A stretch of 55,326 nucleotides of DNA from assembly GCA_029907105.1 (NCBI GenBank), contig JARYMM010000002.1, positions 82,992-138,317 on the forward strand. The letters run 5' to 3'. The notes under the pieces are model-generated. The model was not told the DNA's origin, ran no database searches, and worked only from the letters and a program-made list of their open reading frames with translations. Origin of the DNA: Anaerolineae bacterium (GTDB lineage: Bacteria > Chloroflexota > Anaerolineae > UBA3071). Of this stretch, positions 41,367 to 52,072 are shown in pieces (positions within the stretch are counted from its first letter, which is position 1; each line of letters opens with the position of its first letter). A program made the position numbers and the translations under genes.

Positions 41367-43316
41367 ATGGGCTTCATTCTCGACGGCCTCGACACTGAGG
41401 CTTATGACCGAAGTTATAGCGATAGAGAACTGTTGCGCCGCATCATCAGCTACTTTCGGCCCTACACGCCGCAGATGATCGTGGTCGCCCTGATGCTGAT
41501 GCTGAACTCGGCCGCCGGCACCGGAGGGCCGATCCTCATTTCCAAGGGGATTGACCTGGTGGCGGGCAAGCCGTCGCTGCGGGCCATATTGCTCCTGGCG
41601 ACGGGCGTGCTGCTGCTGGGCGTCGCCGCCTGGGTCTTCAACTACGTGCGGCAGATGCTCTCTGCCCGTGTCGTGGGCGACGTGGTGCTCAAACTGCGCG
41701 AGGATGTCTTCAACGCCACCATCCATCACGATCTTTCGTTCTACGACGAGCATCCCTCGGGCAAAATCGTCAGCCGCATCACCTCGGATACGCAGGATTT
41801 CTCCACCGTGGTCACCCTGATCATGGACCTGCTCAGCCAGGTGCTGCTGGTGGCCATTCTCTCCGCCTGGCTGTTCGCCATCAACGTCTGGCTCACGGTG
41901 CTGCTGCTGTGCATGACGCCGATCGCCGTGGCCATCGCCCTCAGCTTTCGCCGCATCGCCCGCCGGGTCACCCAACACGCCCGCCGGGTGACGGCCAAGA
42001 TCAACGCTCAGATCCAGGAATCCATCAGCGGCATCATGGTGGCCAAGAGCTTCCGCCAGGAGCAGGCCATCTACGACACCTTTGCCGCCAACAACCGCCA
42101 GGCTTATCAGGTGGGGCTGCGGCGCGGGCTGACGCTCAACACCATCTTCCCGGTGATGGGGCTGGCCTCCGGCCTGGGCGTGGCGCTCCTGGTCTACGCC
42201 GGCGGCCTGGCCACGCGGGACGGCACGGTGAGCCCCGGCGACTGGTACCTGTTCATGCAGGCCGTGGGGTTCTACTGGTGGCCGCTGATGAACATCGCTT
42301 CCTTCTGGAGCCAGTTCCAGGATGGGCTCTCGGCCGCCGAACGGGTATTCGCCCTCATTGATGCCGAGCCCAAGGTGCGGCAGGTGGCGGCCGAGCCGGT
42401 GGAGGCAGATGGCCATTCGTCCCTCCAAGGCGGCATCGAATTCCGCAACCTGACCTTCGCCTACACCAATAACGAGGTGGTGTTGCCTGATTTCACCCTG
42501 CGCATCCGTCCCCGGGAGACGCTGGCCCTGGTGGGGCACACAGGCGCCGGCAAGACCAGCGTGGCCCGGCTCATCGCCCGTTTCTACGAGTTTCAGGGGG
42601 GACAGTTGCTGGTGGATGGCCGAGACATCCGCCGCCTGGACTTGAACCAATATCGCCAACACATCGGCCTGGTGCCCCAGGAACCGTTTCTCTTTTCCGG
42701 CACGGTGCGGGACAACATCCGCTATGCCCGGCCGGAGGCCAGCGACGAAGAGGTGCTCGATGCCGCCCTGCGCATCAGCGGCGGCGACTGGCTGGCCGAC
42801 CTGCCGCAGGGATTGGATACCGATGTGGGCGAACGGGGGGCCAGCCTTTCCATGGGCCAGCGGCAACTGGTGGCCCTGGCCCGTGTCCTGATCAAAAACC
42901 CGACCATCTTCATCCTGGACGAAGCGACGGCCAGCGTGGACCCCTTCACCGAGGCCCAGATTCAGGAGGGGCTGGAGACCATCATGAGCGACCGCACGGC
43001 CATCATCATTGCCCACCGTCTGTCCACGGTCAAGCGCGCCGATCGCATCATCGTCATGGACCACGGGCGGATCATCGAAGAGGGCACCCATGACGAGCTG
43101 CTGGCGCAAGGCGGTCACTATGCCGAGCTCTACAATACCTACTTCCGGCACCAGTCGCTGGAGCACATCGAGGGTTTTGGCCGGGAGAAGGCCCAGGAAT
43201 ACGCTGAGCTTGCTGTTCTGTTGCCAAGAGAGACCGAATCTGGTATACTATCGCCATCAGCCGTTGGCTATCGGCCATCGGACGAGCCCTCAGTCACGAA
43301 AGGAGCAAAGCCATGA
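41367..43316 (+). CDS. ABC exporter half-transporter 2 (catalytic)
   Basis: A 649-aa exporter half: membrane domain, then an ATPase with Walker A GHTGAGKTSVA, Walker B IFILDEATASVD (catalytic Glu present) and an altered signature LSMGQRQLVALAR. The pairing, with Asp in partner 1 and the altered signature here, puts both changes in the same composite site, the hallmark of heterodimeric exporters such as TM287/288 and BmrCD. A 60-aa C-terminal tail extends past the usual end. The stop overlaps the next start (ATGA). Confidence 0.88.
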   Translation: MGFILDGLDTEAYDRSYSDRELLRRIISYFRPYTPQMIVVALMLMLNSAAGTGGPILISKGIDLVAGKPSLRAILLLATGVLLLGVAAWVFNYVRQMLSARVVGDVVLKLREDVFNATIHHDLSFYDEHPSGKIVSRITSDTQDFSTVVTLIMDLLSQVLLVAILSAWLFAINVWLTVLLLCMTPIAVAIALSFRRIARRVTQHARRVTAKINAQIQESISGIMVAKSFRQEQAIYDTFAANNRQAYQVGLRRGLTLNTIFPVMGLASGLGVALLVYAGGLATRDGTVSPGDWYLFMQAVGFYWWPLMNIASFWSQFQDGLSAAERVFALIDAEPKVRQVAAEPVEADGHSSLQGGIEFRNLTFAYTNNEVVLPDFTLRIRPRETLALVGHTGAGKTSVARLIARFYEFQGGQLLVDGRDIRRLDLNQYRQHIGLVPQEPFLFSGTVRDNIRYARPEASDEEVLDAALRISGGDWLADLPQGLDTDVGERGASLSMGQRQLVALARVLIKNPTIFILDEATASVDPFTEAQIQEGLETIMSDRTAIIIAHRLSTVKRADRIIVMDHGRIIEEGTHDELLAQGGHYAELYNTYFRHQSLEHIEGFGREKAQEYAELAVLLPRETESGILSPSAVGYRPSDEPSVTKGAKP

Positions 43317-44416
43317 GCGAGTTAGAGACCCGGTACGTGGAGGAATTGGGTGCGTTGTTCCAGGACCTCTCCAAGGCCCGGCGACCACCCACGCGGGGCG
43401 TCAGGCCGCCTTCATCGGCGGAGGTGGCGGCGCGTTCGGAGGCGCTTTTGGCCCGCAATGCCGATGTCACCCAGGCCTGGGCGGAGAAGCTGCGGTCGGA
43501 TGACATCCTGGCCCGCCAGGTGGCGGAGGTCCGTTTGCTGGCCGCCTGCACCGCTGACCTGGCCCTGGCCGACGATCTGGTCAACCTGAGCCGGGGCAAG
43601 CCCCGGCTGACGGCGCGGGGGCGTTATGGCCCAAGCCTGTCTCAGGACCTGCTGAAGCTGCTCACCATGTCCGACGAAGAGGTGGTGAGGCAGGCACTGA
43701 CCCCCAGGCGGGTGCGGGGGGTGACCCGGGCGGCCGGCCCTGCTGCCGACAGGCTGAAGGAGACGGTGAACACGACCCTGGATCACCTGCTCGAAGGCAC
43801 GGCGGATACCGGCCAGCGGGCCATCGAGGGATTGCTGCTCATGGACGCCGCCCTGCTGCTGGAGGCGGTGCGCATCGTCGGGGGCGACATTGCTGAGAAG
43901 CTGGGCGAAGGCTTCTCCCGGCTCATGCAGAGCGCCGTGCGCTACATTCTGGCCGCCTACGACAAGGTGACCCTTCTCCTCGGCGCGGAGAAGATGGCCG
44001 AGATCCGCAAGCAGATTTTGGCCTGGATCGAGGACCTGAAAGAAGGGGAGCTCTTCCCCGATCTGGTGGAGAGGCTCTTCCAGACAGAGGCGCTCAAGCA
44101 GGAAATAGCCGGCTGGCTGGCTGCCTCTTCGGCTTCGGATGCCGTGTTGGGCGAGACGCGAGCTGCCGTTGAGCAGTTGGATACCGCCTTTGCCTCGAAG
44201 ATGGAATTGGCCGACAAGGTCATCAGCAGCCTGGCTCTGGTCAAGCTGTTGCCCCCGGCCATGACGCCTGTGGGCCGGCTGGTGATCGCCGCTATCTACC
44301 TTGGGCTGGCCGGTTACGTGGTCTTCACCGGCTACGATCACGTGGATTCCGACCGCTACCGGCTGATTGACCGCGTCGCCGGCGTGCGGCAGGTGGCGCA
44401 GGAAGCGCTGGCGTAG
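43313..44416 (+). CDS. Conserved-looking helical protein of unknown function
   Basis: A 367-aa, largely alpha-helical protein. Residues 1-150 are charged and Arg-rich (ARSEALLARNADVTQAWAEK), 150-290 is helical with RAIEGLLLMDAALLLEAVRI, and a single hydrophobic segment near the C-terminus (LVIAAIYLGLAGYVVFTGYD) may be a membrane anchor. It starts inside the exporter stop codon (ATGA), so it is translationally coupled to it, and ends 34 bases before the biotin carrier gene. No family recognised. Confidence 0.65.
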   Translation: MSELETRYVEELGALFQDLSKARRPPTRGVRPPSSAEVAARSEALLARNADVTQAWAEKLRSDDILARQVAEVRLLAACTADLALADDLVNLSRGKPRLTARGRYGPSLSQDLLKLLTMSDEEVVRQALTPRRVRGVTRAAGPAADRLKETVNTTLDHLLEGTADTGQRAIEGLLLMDAALLLEAVRIVGGDIAEKLGEGFSRLMQSAVRYILAAYDKVTLLLGAEKMAEIRKQILAWIEDLKEGELFPDLVERLFQTEALKQEIAGWLAASSASDAVLGETRAAVEQLDTAFASKMELADKVISSLALVKLLPPAMTPVGRLVIAAIYLGLAGYVVFTGYDHVDSDRYRLIDRVAGVRQVAQEALA

Positions 44417-44450
44417 CGACCACGCGACCGCGCGACGAGCAGAGGGCGAC

Positions 44451-44936
44451 ATGCGCCGTTATCGGATCAAGGTAGGCAATAAGACTTACAGCATCGAGAT
44501 TGATGATCCTCAGGCTTCTCCCGTTCGCGTGCGGGTGGATGGCAGGCCGTTCGAGGTGCAGGTGGAGTGGGAGGGCGCAGACGACGAGGCTGCGGTCACG
44601 CCGGAGGTTCGGCCGGCCCAGCCGAGCCGGCCGTCTCCCGTCCCGCAGGCCAGGGTGCCCGTCACGGCTCCGCGGCCATCTGCCGCCGGGGAGGAGGACG
44701 TCACAGATACCCTCATCGCGCCCATGCCGGGCACTATCCTCTCCGTCGCCGTGCGGGAAGGGGACCTCGTACAGCCAGGGCAGGAGGTGTGCGTCCTGGA
44801 AGCGATGAAGATGAAAAACAGCATCAGATCGCCCCGCCAGGGCATTATCGCCGAAGTGGCGGTGAGCGCTGGAGCCACGGTGGCCTATGGCGACCCCCTG
44901 GTGCGCTTTCAGCAGCCGGGGATCAGGCCTCAGTGA
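44451..44936 (+). CDS. Biotin carboxyl carrier protein of a decarboxylase
   Basis: A 161-aa protein: N-terminal domain (YRIKVGNKTYSIEI, VRVDGRPFEVQVEW), a Pro-rich linker, and a C-terminal biotinyl domain with IAPMPGTILSVAV and the biotinylation site EAMKMKN (Lys120). It shuttles CO2 between the carboxyltransferase and the beta subunit. The start is at MRRYRIKV; the frame extends upstream. Confidence 0.88.
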   Translation: MRRYRIKVGNKTYSIEIDDPQASPVRVRVDGRPFEVQVEWEGADDEAAVTPEVRPAQPSRPSPVPQARVPVTAPRPSAAGEEDVTDTLIAPMPGTILSVAVREGDLVQPGQEVCVLEAMKMKNSIRSPRQGIIAEVAVSAGATVAYGDPLVRFQQPGIRPQ

Positions 44937-44971
44937 TCGGTGATCAGGAGCACCTGATCGCTGATCACTGA
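44930..44971 (+). repeat. Intercistronic GATCAG hairpin
   Basis: TCAGTGATCGGTGATCAGG (44930-44948) pairs with CCTGATCGCTGATCACTGA (44953-44971), 17 of 19 positions. It contains the carrier-gene stop codon and lies just before the beta-subunit ribosome-binding site. Similar GATCAG repeats occur inside the SAM hydroxide adenosyltransferase gene. Confidence 0.7.
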
Positions 44972-44992
44972 TCACTGAGCAGAGGAGCAACT

Positions 44993-46111
44993 ATGGGCTG
45001 GCACAATCTGCTGGATCTCTTCTCCGGCTTGAGCCATCTCACCTGGGGCCACCTGGTGATGATGGCCGCCGGGGGCCTGCTCATCTACCTGGCCATCGCC
45101 AGGGAGTACGAGCCGATGTTGCTCTTGCCCATCGGCGCCGGCTGCATCCTGGCCAACCTCCCCGGCACGGGCATGCTGGACGAACAGGGCCTTTTCGGTA
45201 TCCTGATGAAGGCTGGCGTGGATACTGAGCTATTCCCGCTGCTCATCTTCGTGGGCATCGGGGCCATGACCGACTTCGGGCCGCTCCTGGAGAACCCGCG
45301 CATGGTGCTTTTGGGCGCGGCGGGGCAGTTTGGCATCTTCGGCACGCTGCTCCTGGCGCTGCTCCTGAGGTTCAACATGAACCAGGCGGCCAGCATCGGC
45401 ATCATCGGAGCCATTGATGGCCCCACCTCCATCTACGTCTCCAGCGTGCTGGCCCCCGACCTGCTGGGGCCCATCTCCGTCGCCGCCTATTCCTACATGA
45501 GCCTGGTGCCCATCATCCAGCCGCCCATCATGCGGCTGCTGACCACGCGCAGGGAGCGGCTGATCCGCATGCCCTATACCTCGCGGCCGGTCTCCAGGCT
45601 CACCCGTATCCTCTTTCCCATCACCGTCACCCTGCTCACCGGCCTGCTGGTGCCCAAGGCCTCGCCCCTCATCGGCATGCTCATGCTGGGCAACCTGCTG
45701 CGCGAATCGGGCGTCGTGGAGCGGCTGGTCGGTGCCTCCTCCAATGAGATCGCCAACGTCGTCACCCTGCTCCTGGGCCTCACCATCGGCTCGACGATGA
45801 CGGCCACACGCTTTCTGCGTCTGGATACATTGCTCATCCTCATCCTGGGCATTGCCGCCTTTGCTCTGGACACCGCCGCCGGGCTGCTCTTCGGCAAGTT
45901 CCTCAACCTGGTCACCGGCGGCCGGTTCAATCCGCTCATCGGCGCGGCGGGCATCAGCGCCTTCCCCATGTCCGCCCGCGTCGTGCAGCGGGTGGGGCAG
46001 GAAGAGGACTTCGGCAACTTCCTGCTCATGCACGCCATGGGTGCCAACACCGCCGGGCAGATCGGCTCGGTGATGGCTGGGGGAGTCGTGCTGGCGTTGC
46101 TGGCCGGTTAG
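44993..46111 (+). CDS. Na+-translocating decarboxylase beta subunit (OadB/MmdB/GcdB family)
   Basis: A 372-aa membrane protein that decarboxylates carboxybiotin and pumps Na+. It has about ten hydrophobic segments and the family signatures IGIIGAIDGPTSIYVSS (the conserved Asp in GAIDGPT), FPITVTLLTGLLVP and ISAFPMSARVVQ. The acyl-CoA or oxoacid specificity depends on the alpha subunit, which is not in this window. Confidence 0.92.
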   Translation: MGWHNLLDLFSGLSHLTWGHLVMMAAGGLLIYLAIAREYEPMLLLPIGAGCILANLPGTGMLDEQGLFGILMKAGVDTELFPLLIFVGIGAMTDFGPLLENPRMVLLGAAGQFGIFGTLLLALLLRFNMNQAASIGIIGAIDGPTSIYVSSVLAPDLLGPISVAAYSYMSLVPIIQPPIMRLLTTRRERLIRMPYTSRPVSRLTRILFPITVTLLTGLLVPKASPLIGMLMLGNLLRESGVVERLVGASSNEIANVVTLLLGLTIGSTMTATRFLRLDTLLILILGIAAFALDTAAGLLFGKFLNLVTGGRFNPLIGAAGISAFPMSARVVQRVGQEEDFGNFLLMHAMGANTAGQIGSVMAGGVVLALLAG

Positions 46112-46120
46112 GAGGAGATC

Positions 46121-47106
46121 ATGTTAACAGACCATCTGCCTCGTCTTTCGTTGGCCCACCTGCCCACGCCGCTGGAGCCTCTGCCGAGGCTCAGCGCCGC
46201 GCTGGGGGGGCCGCAACTGTGGATCAAGCGGGACGATCAGACGGGACTGGCCACAGGGGGCAATAAGGCGCGCAAACTGGAGTTCCTGGTGGCCGAGGCG
46301 CTGGCGCAGGGGGCGACGACGCTGATCACCGCCGGCGCACCGCAGTCGAACCATGCCCGCCAGACGGCGGCGGCAGCGGCCAGATGTGGCCTGCGCGCCA
46401 TACTGGTGTTGGGCGGCGGCCCGCCGACGCAGTCGCGGCGCGGCGGCAACGTGCTGCTCGACCGCCTGTTGGGGGCGGACATCCGCTGGACCGAGGGCGA
46501 CAAGCGGGCGGAAGTGATGGCCGAAGTGGCCGAGGAGGAACGGGCGGCCGGGCGACGGCCTTACGTCGTGCCCTACGGCGGTTCCAATCCTGTGGGGGCC
46601 TGCGGTTACGTGGCCGCCCTGGAGGAACTGGCGCAGCAACTGGCGCAACGGTCGCTGGACGTGGATCACCTGGTCTTCGCCACCAGCTCGGGTGGCACGC
46701 AGGCCGGGCTGAGCGTGGCGGCCAAGGCGCTCTCTTTCCCGGCGCGCATCGTGGGCATCAGCGTGGACAAGGAGGCCAGGGAGTTGCAGGCCAGGCTGGC
46801 TGTGCTGGCGGAGGAGACGGCCGCTCATCTGGGGCTCGGCCTGCATTTCGAGCCGGACGAGTTCATCGTCAACGACGATTACTGTGCTGCCGGCTATGGC
46901 GTGGTCACCGAGAGGGAGAAAGAGGCCATCCGCCTGCTGGCCGAGACGGAAGGGGTGCTGGCGGACCCGGTCTACACCGGACGGGCGCTGGCGGGGCTTG
47001 TGGACCTCATCCGCCGGGGAGCTTTTGGCCGACAGGAGACGGTCTGCTTCTGGCATACCGGCGGCACGCCGGGGCTCTTCGCCTACGGAGAGGAGGGGTT
47101 GTTGGT

Positions 47107-47110
<4 letters not shown>
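46121..47110 (+). CDS. PLP-dependent D-cysteine desulfhydrase/ACC deaminase family protein
   Basis: A 329-aa fold-type II PLP enzyme. The PLP lysine is Lys49 in [12 protein letters not shown], followed by [15 protein letters not shown] and [12 protein letters not shown], and a late GGTPGLFAY. Members degrade D-cysteine or 1-aminocyclopropane-1-carboxylate; the two cannot be told apart here. AGGAGA precedes the start. Confidence 0.85.
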
Positions 47111-48120
<1,010 letters not shown>

Positions 48121-48144
48121 AGGCCGGCCTGGTCCGCTCTGCCT

Positions 48145-49218
48145 ATGACCATCCACGTGCACTTCACCGACGCCGATTGGGAGCGTATCGAGCGCGACTG
48201 GACAGCCTGGTGGGCGGGGGAATTGGATCGTGCTCTGGTGGTGATCGAAAGCCTGGGACCGGCGGCGGGGAGCACTCTGCCGGAAGCGCCGGAATTTGTG
48301 ACCAACCTGCCCCTGGACATGCCCGCCGAGGAGGTGATTGACCGCTATCAGGCCCGCCTGGAAGCCACCCGCTTCTATGGCGATGCCTGGCCCCGTTGGT
48401 GGCCGAACTTCGGGCCGGGCATCGTCGCCGGGTTTCTGGGGGCCCAGGTGCATCGCGCGCCGGACACGGTCTGGTTTGCCCCAGCCCGAGAGGTGGACAT
48501 CGAAGCCCTGCACCTGGCTTACGACCCCGATAACTTCTGGTGGCAGCGGGTGCAGGAACTCACCCGCCTGGCCGTAACACGCTGGGGGGATCGTGTCACC
48601 GTCGGCCACACTGACCTGGGCGGCAATCTGGACATCCTGGCCTCGTTGCGCACGACGCAGCAGCTACTATATGACCTGTACGATGCTCCCGAGGAAGTCG
48701 CGCGTCTGGCAGGGGAGATCACCCGGCTATGGCTCCGCTATTACGACGAGCTGACCGCCATCATCCGAACGGCCGGGCGGGGCACCACTCCCTGGGCCAC
48801 CATCTGGTCCCCCGGGCGCTGTTACATGCTGCAGTGCGATTTCGCCTACATGATCTCGCCGCCGATGTTCGAGCGCTTCGTGCTGCCCGACCTGGAGGCC
48901 TGCTGCGCCGTGCTGGACCATGCCTTCTACCACCTGGACGGCCGGGGACAGATCCCGCACCTGGACATGCTGCTCTCGCTGGAGCGGCTGCGCGGGATCC
49001 AGTGGGTGCCTGGCGAGGGCCAGCCGCCGCCGGAGGAGTGGCTGCCGCTGCTCCAACGCATCCGCGCGGCGAACAAACTGTGCCAACTCACCGTCACTCC
49101 GCAGGGGGCAAGGGCCATCGTGCGCGCCCTGGGCGGGAAGGGCTTTGCCTTCTTCATTCAGCCGCCGCTGGCCCCGGACGAGGCTCAGGACTTCCTGGCC
49201 AGTCTCAGCAGACCATGA
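48145..49218 (+). CDS. Uroporphyrinogen decarboxylase/corrinoid methyltransferase-like protein
   Basis: A 357-aa protein with the shape of the UroD/MtaA superfamily: an aromatic-rich first half (WTAWWAGELDRALVVIES), VGHTDLGGNLDILASLRTTQ, then DFAYMISPPMFERFVLPDLE and YHLDGRGQIPHLDMLLSL, where His and Asp recur as in the TIM barrel of this superfamily. Likely relatives are uncharacterised glycoside-associated UroD-like proteins. It is the last gene of the plus-strand run. Confidence 0.68.
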   Translation: MTIHVHFTDADWERIERDWTAWWAGELDRALVVIESLGPAAGSTLPEAPEFVTNLPLDMPAEEVIDRYQARLEATRFYGDAWPRWWPNFGPGIVAGFLGAQVHRAPDTVWFAPAREVDIEALHLAYDPDNFWWQRVQELTRLAVTRWGDRVTVGHTDLGGNLDILASLRTTQQLLYDLYDAPEEVARLAGEITRLWLRYYDELTAIIRTAGRGTTPWATIWSPGRCYMLQCDFAYMISPPMFERFVLPDLEACCAVLDHAFYHLDGRGQIPHLDMLLSLERLRGIQWVPGEGQPPPEEWLPLLQRIRAANKLCQLTVTPQGARAIVRALGGKGFAFFIQPPLAPDEAQDFLASLSRP

Positions 49219-49289
49219 ATGCCCGACGTTCCCCGGACACGGGTTGCACATCAGCGCTTCTCCCTCCGCAACTTGGGGCGAGGCGCGAA

Positions 49290-49385
49290 GGCGTGCGCAG
49301 CGGAAGCCGGGGAGTACGAGGGGTACCCCCTCGCTCATCTCCCACCCCCTACATGTTGGGGCTTGCGCCCAATCGCTGCGCAAGC
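49290..49385. repeat. Family E palindromic repeat copy 4
   Basis: GGCGTGCGCAGCGGAAGCC to GCTTGCGCCCAATCGCTGCG; nearly the same as copy 3 (34603-34698). Confidence 0.7.
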
Positions 49386-49414
49386 CCGTCTGAGCCTGAA
49401 CAACGCCGTTAGAC

Positions 49415-49455
49415 AAAAGCGCCTCGCCCTCAACAACAGGGGGCGAGGCGCTTTT
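49415..49455. terminator. Bidirectional intrinsic terminator
   Basis: AAAAGCGCCTCGCCC (49415-49429) pairs perfectly with GGGCGAGGCGCTTTT (49441-49455), with T-runs on both strands. It serves the UroD-like gene (plus) and the sugar-acid operon (minus). Confidence 0.9.
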
Positions 49456-49494
49456 TGGGCCTGGCAGGACCTTCATCCCGCGGCTCCTGGCCAC

Positions 49495-50544
49495 CTACCT
49501 TTGCACCCGTCCCGATGCCTCGCCCCGCATCAGGCTCTCCACCTCGGCCACGCTGACGCGGTTGTAATCGCCGGGGATGGAATGCTTCAGGCAGGAGGCG
49601 GCAACGGCAAACTCCAGGGCGGCCTGGTCGGACATCCCTTGCAGAAAAGCGTAGATCAGTCCAGCAGCGAAGGCATCCCCGGTGCCGACGCGATCCACGA
49701 TGTGGGTGATATCGTAGCGGGTGCTCACCAGGAACTCCTCCCGGTTGTGGAGAACCGCCGACCAGCCATTGTGGCTGGCGCTGTAGCTTTCCCGCAGGGT
49801 GATAGCCTGCTTTTTCACATTCGGAAACGCCTGCAGCACCTTCTCGCACAAGGCGCGGTATTTGGCGATGTCCAGTTTCCCCGCCTCCACATCGCCCATC
49901 CAGCCGGCCTCCGCTTCCACGGAGATGCCCAGGGCTTTCTGACAATCCTCCTCGTTAGCGATGCCGATGTCCACCAGGCGCACAATCTCCGGCATGACCT
50001 CCGTAGCCGCTTTCCCGTACTTCCACAGCTTCCCGCGGTAGTTGTAATCACAGGAGATGGTGAGCCCTTTCTCCCTGGCCTTGCGCAAGGCCTCCAGCGA
50101 CAGCTCGGCCGCGCTGGGGCTGATGGCGGGGGTGATGCCGGTGATATGGAACCACGACGCTCCGGCGAAGATGCGATCCCAGTCCAGGCTTCCCGGCGGT
50201 GCCTTGGCGATGGCGGAACCGGCCCGGTCGTAGATCACTCTGGATGGCCTCTGGTTGGCCCCGGGCTCAAGGTAGTAGAGGCCCATGCGGCCGCTGCCCC
50301 TGACGATGCAGGAAACGTCCACCCCGGCCCGGCGCAGGTCGGCGATGCAGGCATCGGCAATGGGGTTATCCGGCAGCACGGTCACGTAGGCCACGTCCAC
50401 GCCAAAGCAGGCCAGGGACACGGCCACGTTGGCCTCACCGCCCCCGAAGCTTGCCTCCAACACCGGCGACTGTAAGAGCCGCTCGAAGCCGGGCGGGTTC
50501 AGCCGCAGCATCACCTCGCCGAAAGTGACCACTCGGCCACCCAT
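49495..50544 (-). CDS. kdgK: 2-Keto-3-deoxygluconate kinase (PfkB family)
   Basis: A 349-aa ribokinase-fold sugar kinase. N-terminal motif [17 protein letters not shown], then the C-terminal [18 protein letters not shown] with the catalytic Asp. The adjacent KDPG aldolase makes KDG the likely substrate, giving KDPG. It is last in the operon, 12 bases after eda. Confidence 0.87.
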   Translation of the reverse strand: MGGRVVTFGEVMLRLNPPGFERLLQSPVLEASFGGGEANVAVSLACFGVDVAYVTVLPDNPIADACIADLRRAGVDVSCIVRGSGRMGLYYLEPGANQRPSRVIYDRAGSAIAKAPPGSLDWDRIFAGASWFHITGITPAISPSAAELSLEALRKAREKGLTISCDYNYRGKLWKYGKAATEVMPEIVRLVDIGIANEEDCQKALGISVEAEAGWMGDVEAGKLDIAKYRALCEKVLQAFPNVKKQAITLRESYSASHNGWSAVLHNREEFLVSTRYDITHIVDRVGTGDAFAAGLIYAFLQGMSDQAALEFAVAASCLKHSIPGDYNRVSVAEVESLMRGEASGRVQR

Positions 50545-50556
50545 CTCTGACCTCCC

Positions 50557-51195
50557 CTATCCTCGTACCCGGCGCACCACAGACACGGCTTCCTCGGTCA
50601 GCCGGGTGATCTCGTCGAACCTGCCCGCCGAAATCAGATGGGCTTTGACCATCCAACTCCCACCGCAGCAGTGGACGCTGGGCAGGGCCAGGTAATTGGC
50701 CAGATTGTCCTGGTTGATGCCGCCGGTGGGGATGAACTTGACGCCTTTGTAAGGCGCCGAGATAGCCTTGAGCGCGGCGACGCCGCCCATGGCCTCGGCC
50801 GGGAAAAACTTCAGCACCTTCAGCCCCCGGTCGAGGGCCATCTCGATCTCCGTCGGCGTCAACACGCCGGGGGTGACGGGTATCTCCCTCTGCAGGCACC
50901 AGTCCACCACCTTCTGGTTGAACCCGGGTGAGACGATAAACTGAGCGCCTGCCGAGACGGCCTTGCTCGCCTGATCTACGGAGAGCACGGTCCCCGCCCC
51001 AACGATGACCTGCGGCAGGCTTGAGGAAATGCGCCGGATCGCCTCCTCGGCAGCGGCAGTGCGGAAGGTGATCTCGGCACAGGGCAGCCCGCCCGCCAGC
51101 AAGGCTTTGCCCAGTTCCACGGCATCCTCGGCCCGTTCGATCTCGACGACCGGTACCACGCCGAGGAGTCCCAGTTTCTCCAGTAAGTCTGTCAT
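50557..51195 (-). CDS. eda: 2-Keto-3-deoxy-6-phosphogluconate aldolase
   Basis: A 212-aa class I aldolase that cleaves KDPG to pyruvate and glyceraldehyde 3-phosphate. The Glu is in GGLPCAEITFRT and the Schiff-base Lys in GLKVLKFFPAEAMGG; a phosphate-binding IPTGGINQDN follows. It lies between the IclR gene and kdgK. Confidence 0.92.
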   Translation of the reverse strand: MTDLLEKLGLLGVVPVVEIERAEDAVELGKALLAGGLPCAEITFRTAAAEEAIRRISSSLPQVIVGAGTVLSVDQASKAVSAGAQFIVSPGFNQKVVDWCLQREIPVTPGVLTPTEIEMALDRGLKVLKFFPAEAMGGVAALKAISAPYKGVKFIPTGGINQDNLANYLALPSVHCCGGSWMVKAHLISAGRFDEITRLTEEAVSVVRRVRG

Positions 51196-51240
51196 CTCTT
51201 GCCTCCCTTGCCTTGGGCTTTCGACTGCGACGTTGGCACG

Positions 51241-52038
51241 CTATGCGAGTTCCTCCGGGCAGCCGAGAGCCTGAGAGATGAGTTGTGCTGTTTTGACCAC
51301 CTGCATGGCCATGGCACTGCCGATCAGCGGCACAGGCATGCGGGTATCCGGGCCGGAAACGCTGACGGCGGCGATCACGGCGCCCGTCCTGTCTCGGATG
51401 GGTGCAGCAATACACCGCACACTGGCCTCGTATTCGCTGTTATCCACAGCGTAGCCCCGAGAGCGGGTCTCGTGGAGATCGCGCAGGAAAGCCCCCTCAT
51501 CCACGATCGTAGCTTCGGTAAAGGCTCTCAGGCCATGGATGCGAATCCAATCACGGATCTCGTCCTCGGGCCGAAATGCCGCCATCGCTTTGCCCAAAGC
51601 CGTGCAGTGCATGGGAGCGGTAATCCCGATCTGCGACATCATCAGCCCGACGGCGTGCTGTGTGGAAAGCTTCTCCAGATAGACCACCTGCAACTGATGG
51701 TCCAGCACAGCCAGGTGGACGGTTTCGTTGACCTGGTCGCGCAGTTGAACAAGGAAGGGCTGCGCCTGCTGCTTCAGGTCCAGTTTCTCTTCGACCAGGG
51801 CACCAAAGCGCAGCATCTTCAAGCCCAGCCAATAGCCTTTTTCTGTCTCCACCAGATACTGGCCCTGAAGCAGATTGACAACGATGCGAAAGGCCGTGGC
51901 TTTGGGCAGCCCGGTATAAGCGCAAATCTGTTCCAGGCGAAGCGGGGTGCGAGCATCGAGCAGGGCGTCGAGCACCTTCATCCCTCGCTGGAGGGCCTGG
52001 ATGGAATAGTCGCGCTGAATGGTGCCGGTTCGCTTCAC
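51241..52038 (-). CDS. IclR-family transcriptional regulator
   Basis: A 265-aa regulator: N-terminal winged helix (LRLEQICAYTGLPKATAFRI at about residues 35-55) and a C-terminal effector domain with MHCTALGKAMAAF and CIAAPIRDRTGAVIAAVSVSG. It is probably the local (KdgR-like) repressor or activator of uronate/KDG use, inferred from its neighbours. Confidence 0.9.
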   Translation of the reverse strand: MKRTGTIQRDYSIQALQRGMKVLDALLDARTPLRLEQICAYTGLPKATAFRIVVNLLQGQYLVETEKGYWLGLKMLRFGALVEEKLDLKQQAQPFLVQLRDQVNETVHLAVLDHQLQVVYLEKLSTQHAVGLMMSQIGITAPMHCTALGKAMAAFRPEDEIRDWIRIHGLRAFTEATIVDEGAFLRDLHETRSRGYAVDNSEYEASVRCIAAPIRDRTGAVIAAVSVSGPDTRMPVPLIGSAMAMQVVKTAQLISQALGCPEELA

Positions 52039-52072
52039 GATACCACCGCCATCATGTCATGAGATGGAGCTT

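Noticed and set aside
46384..47106. A long N-terminal extension of the oxidoreductase
   Set aside because: This part is antisense-free but out of frame with the real PLP-enzyme gene that covers it; the Rossmann fold starts at 47107.
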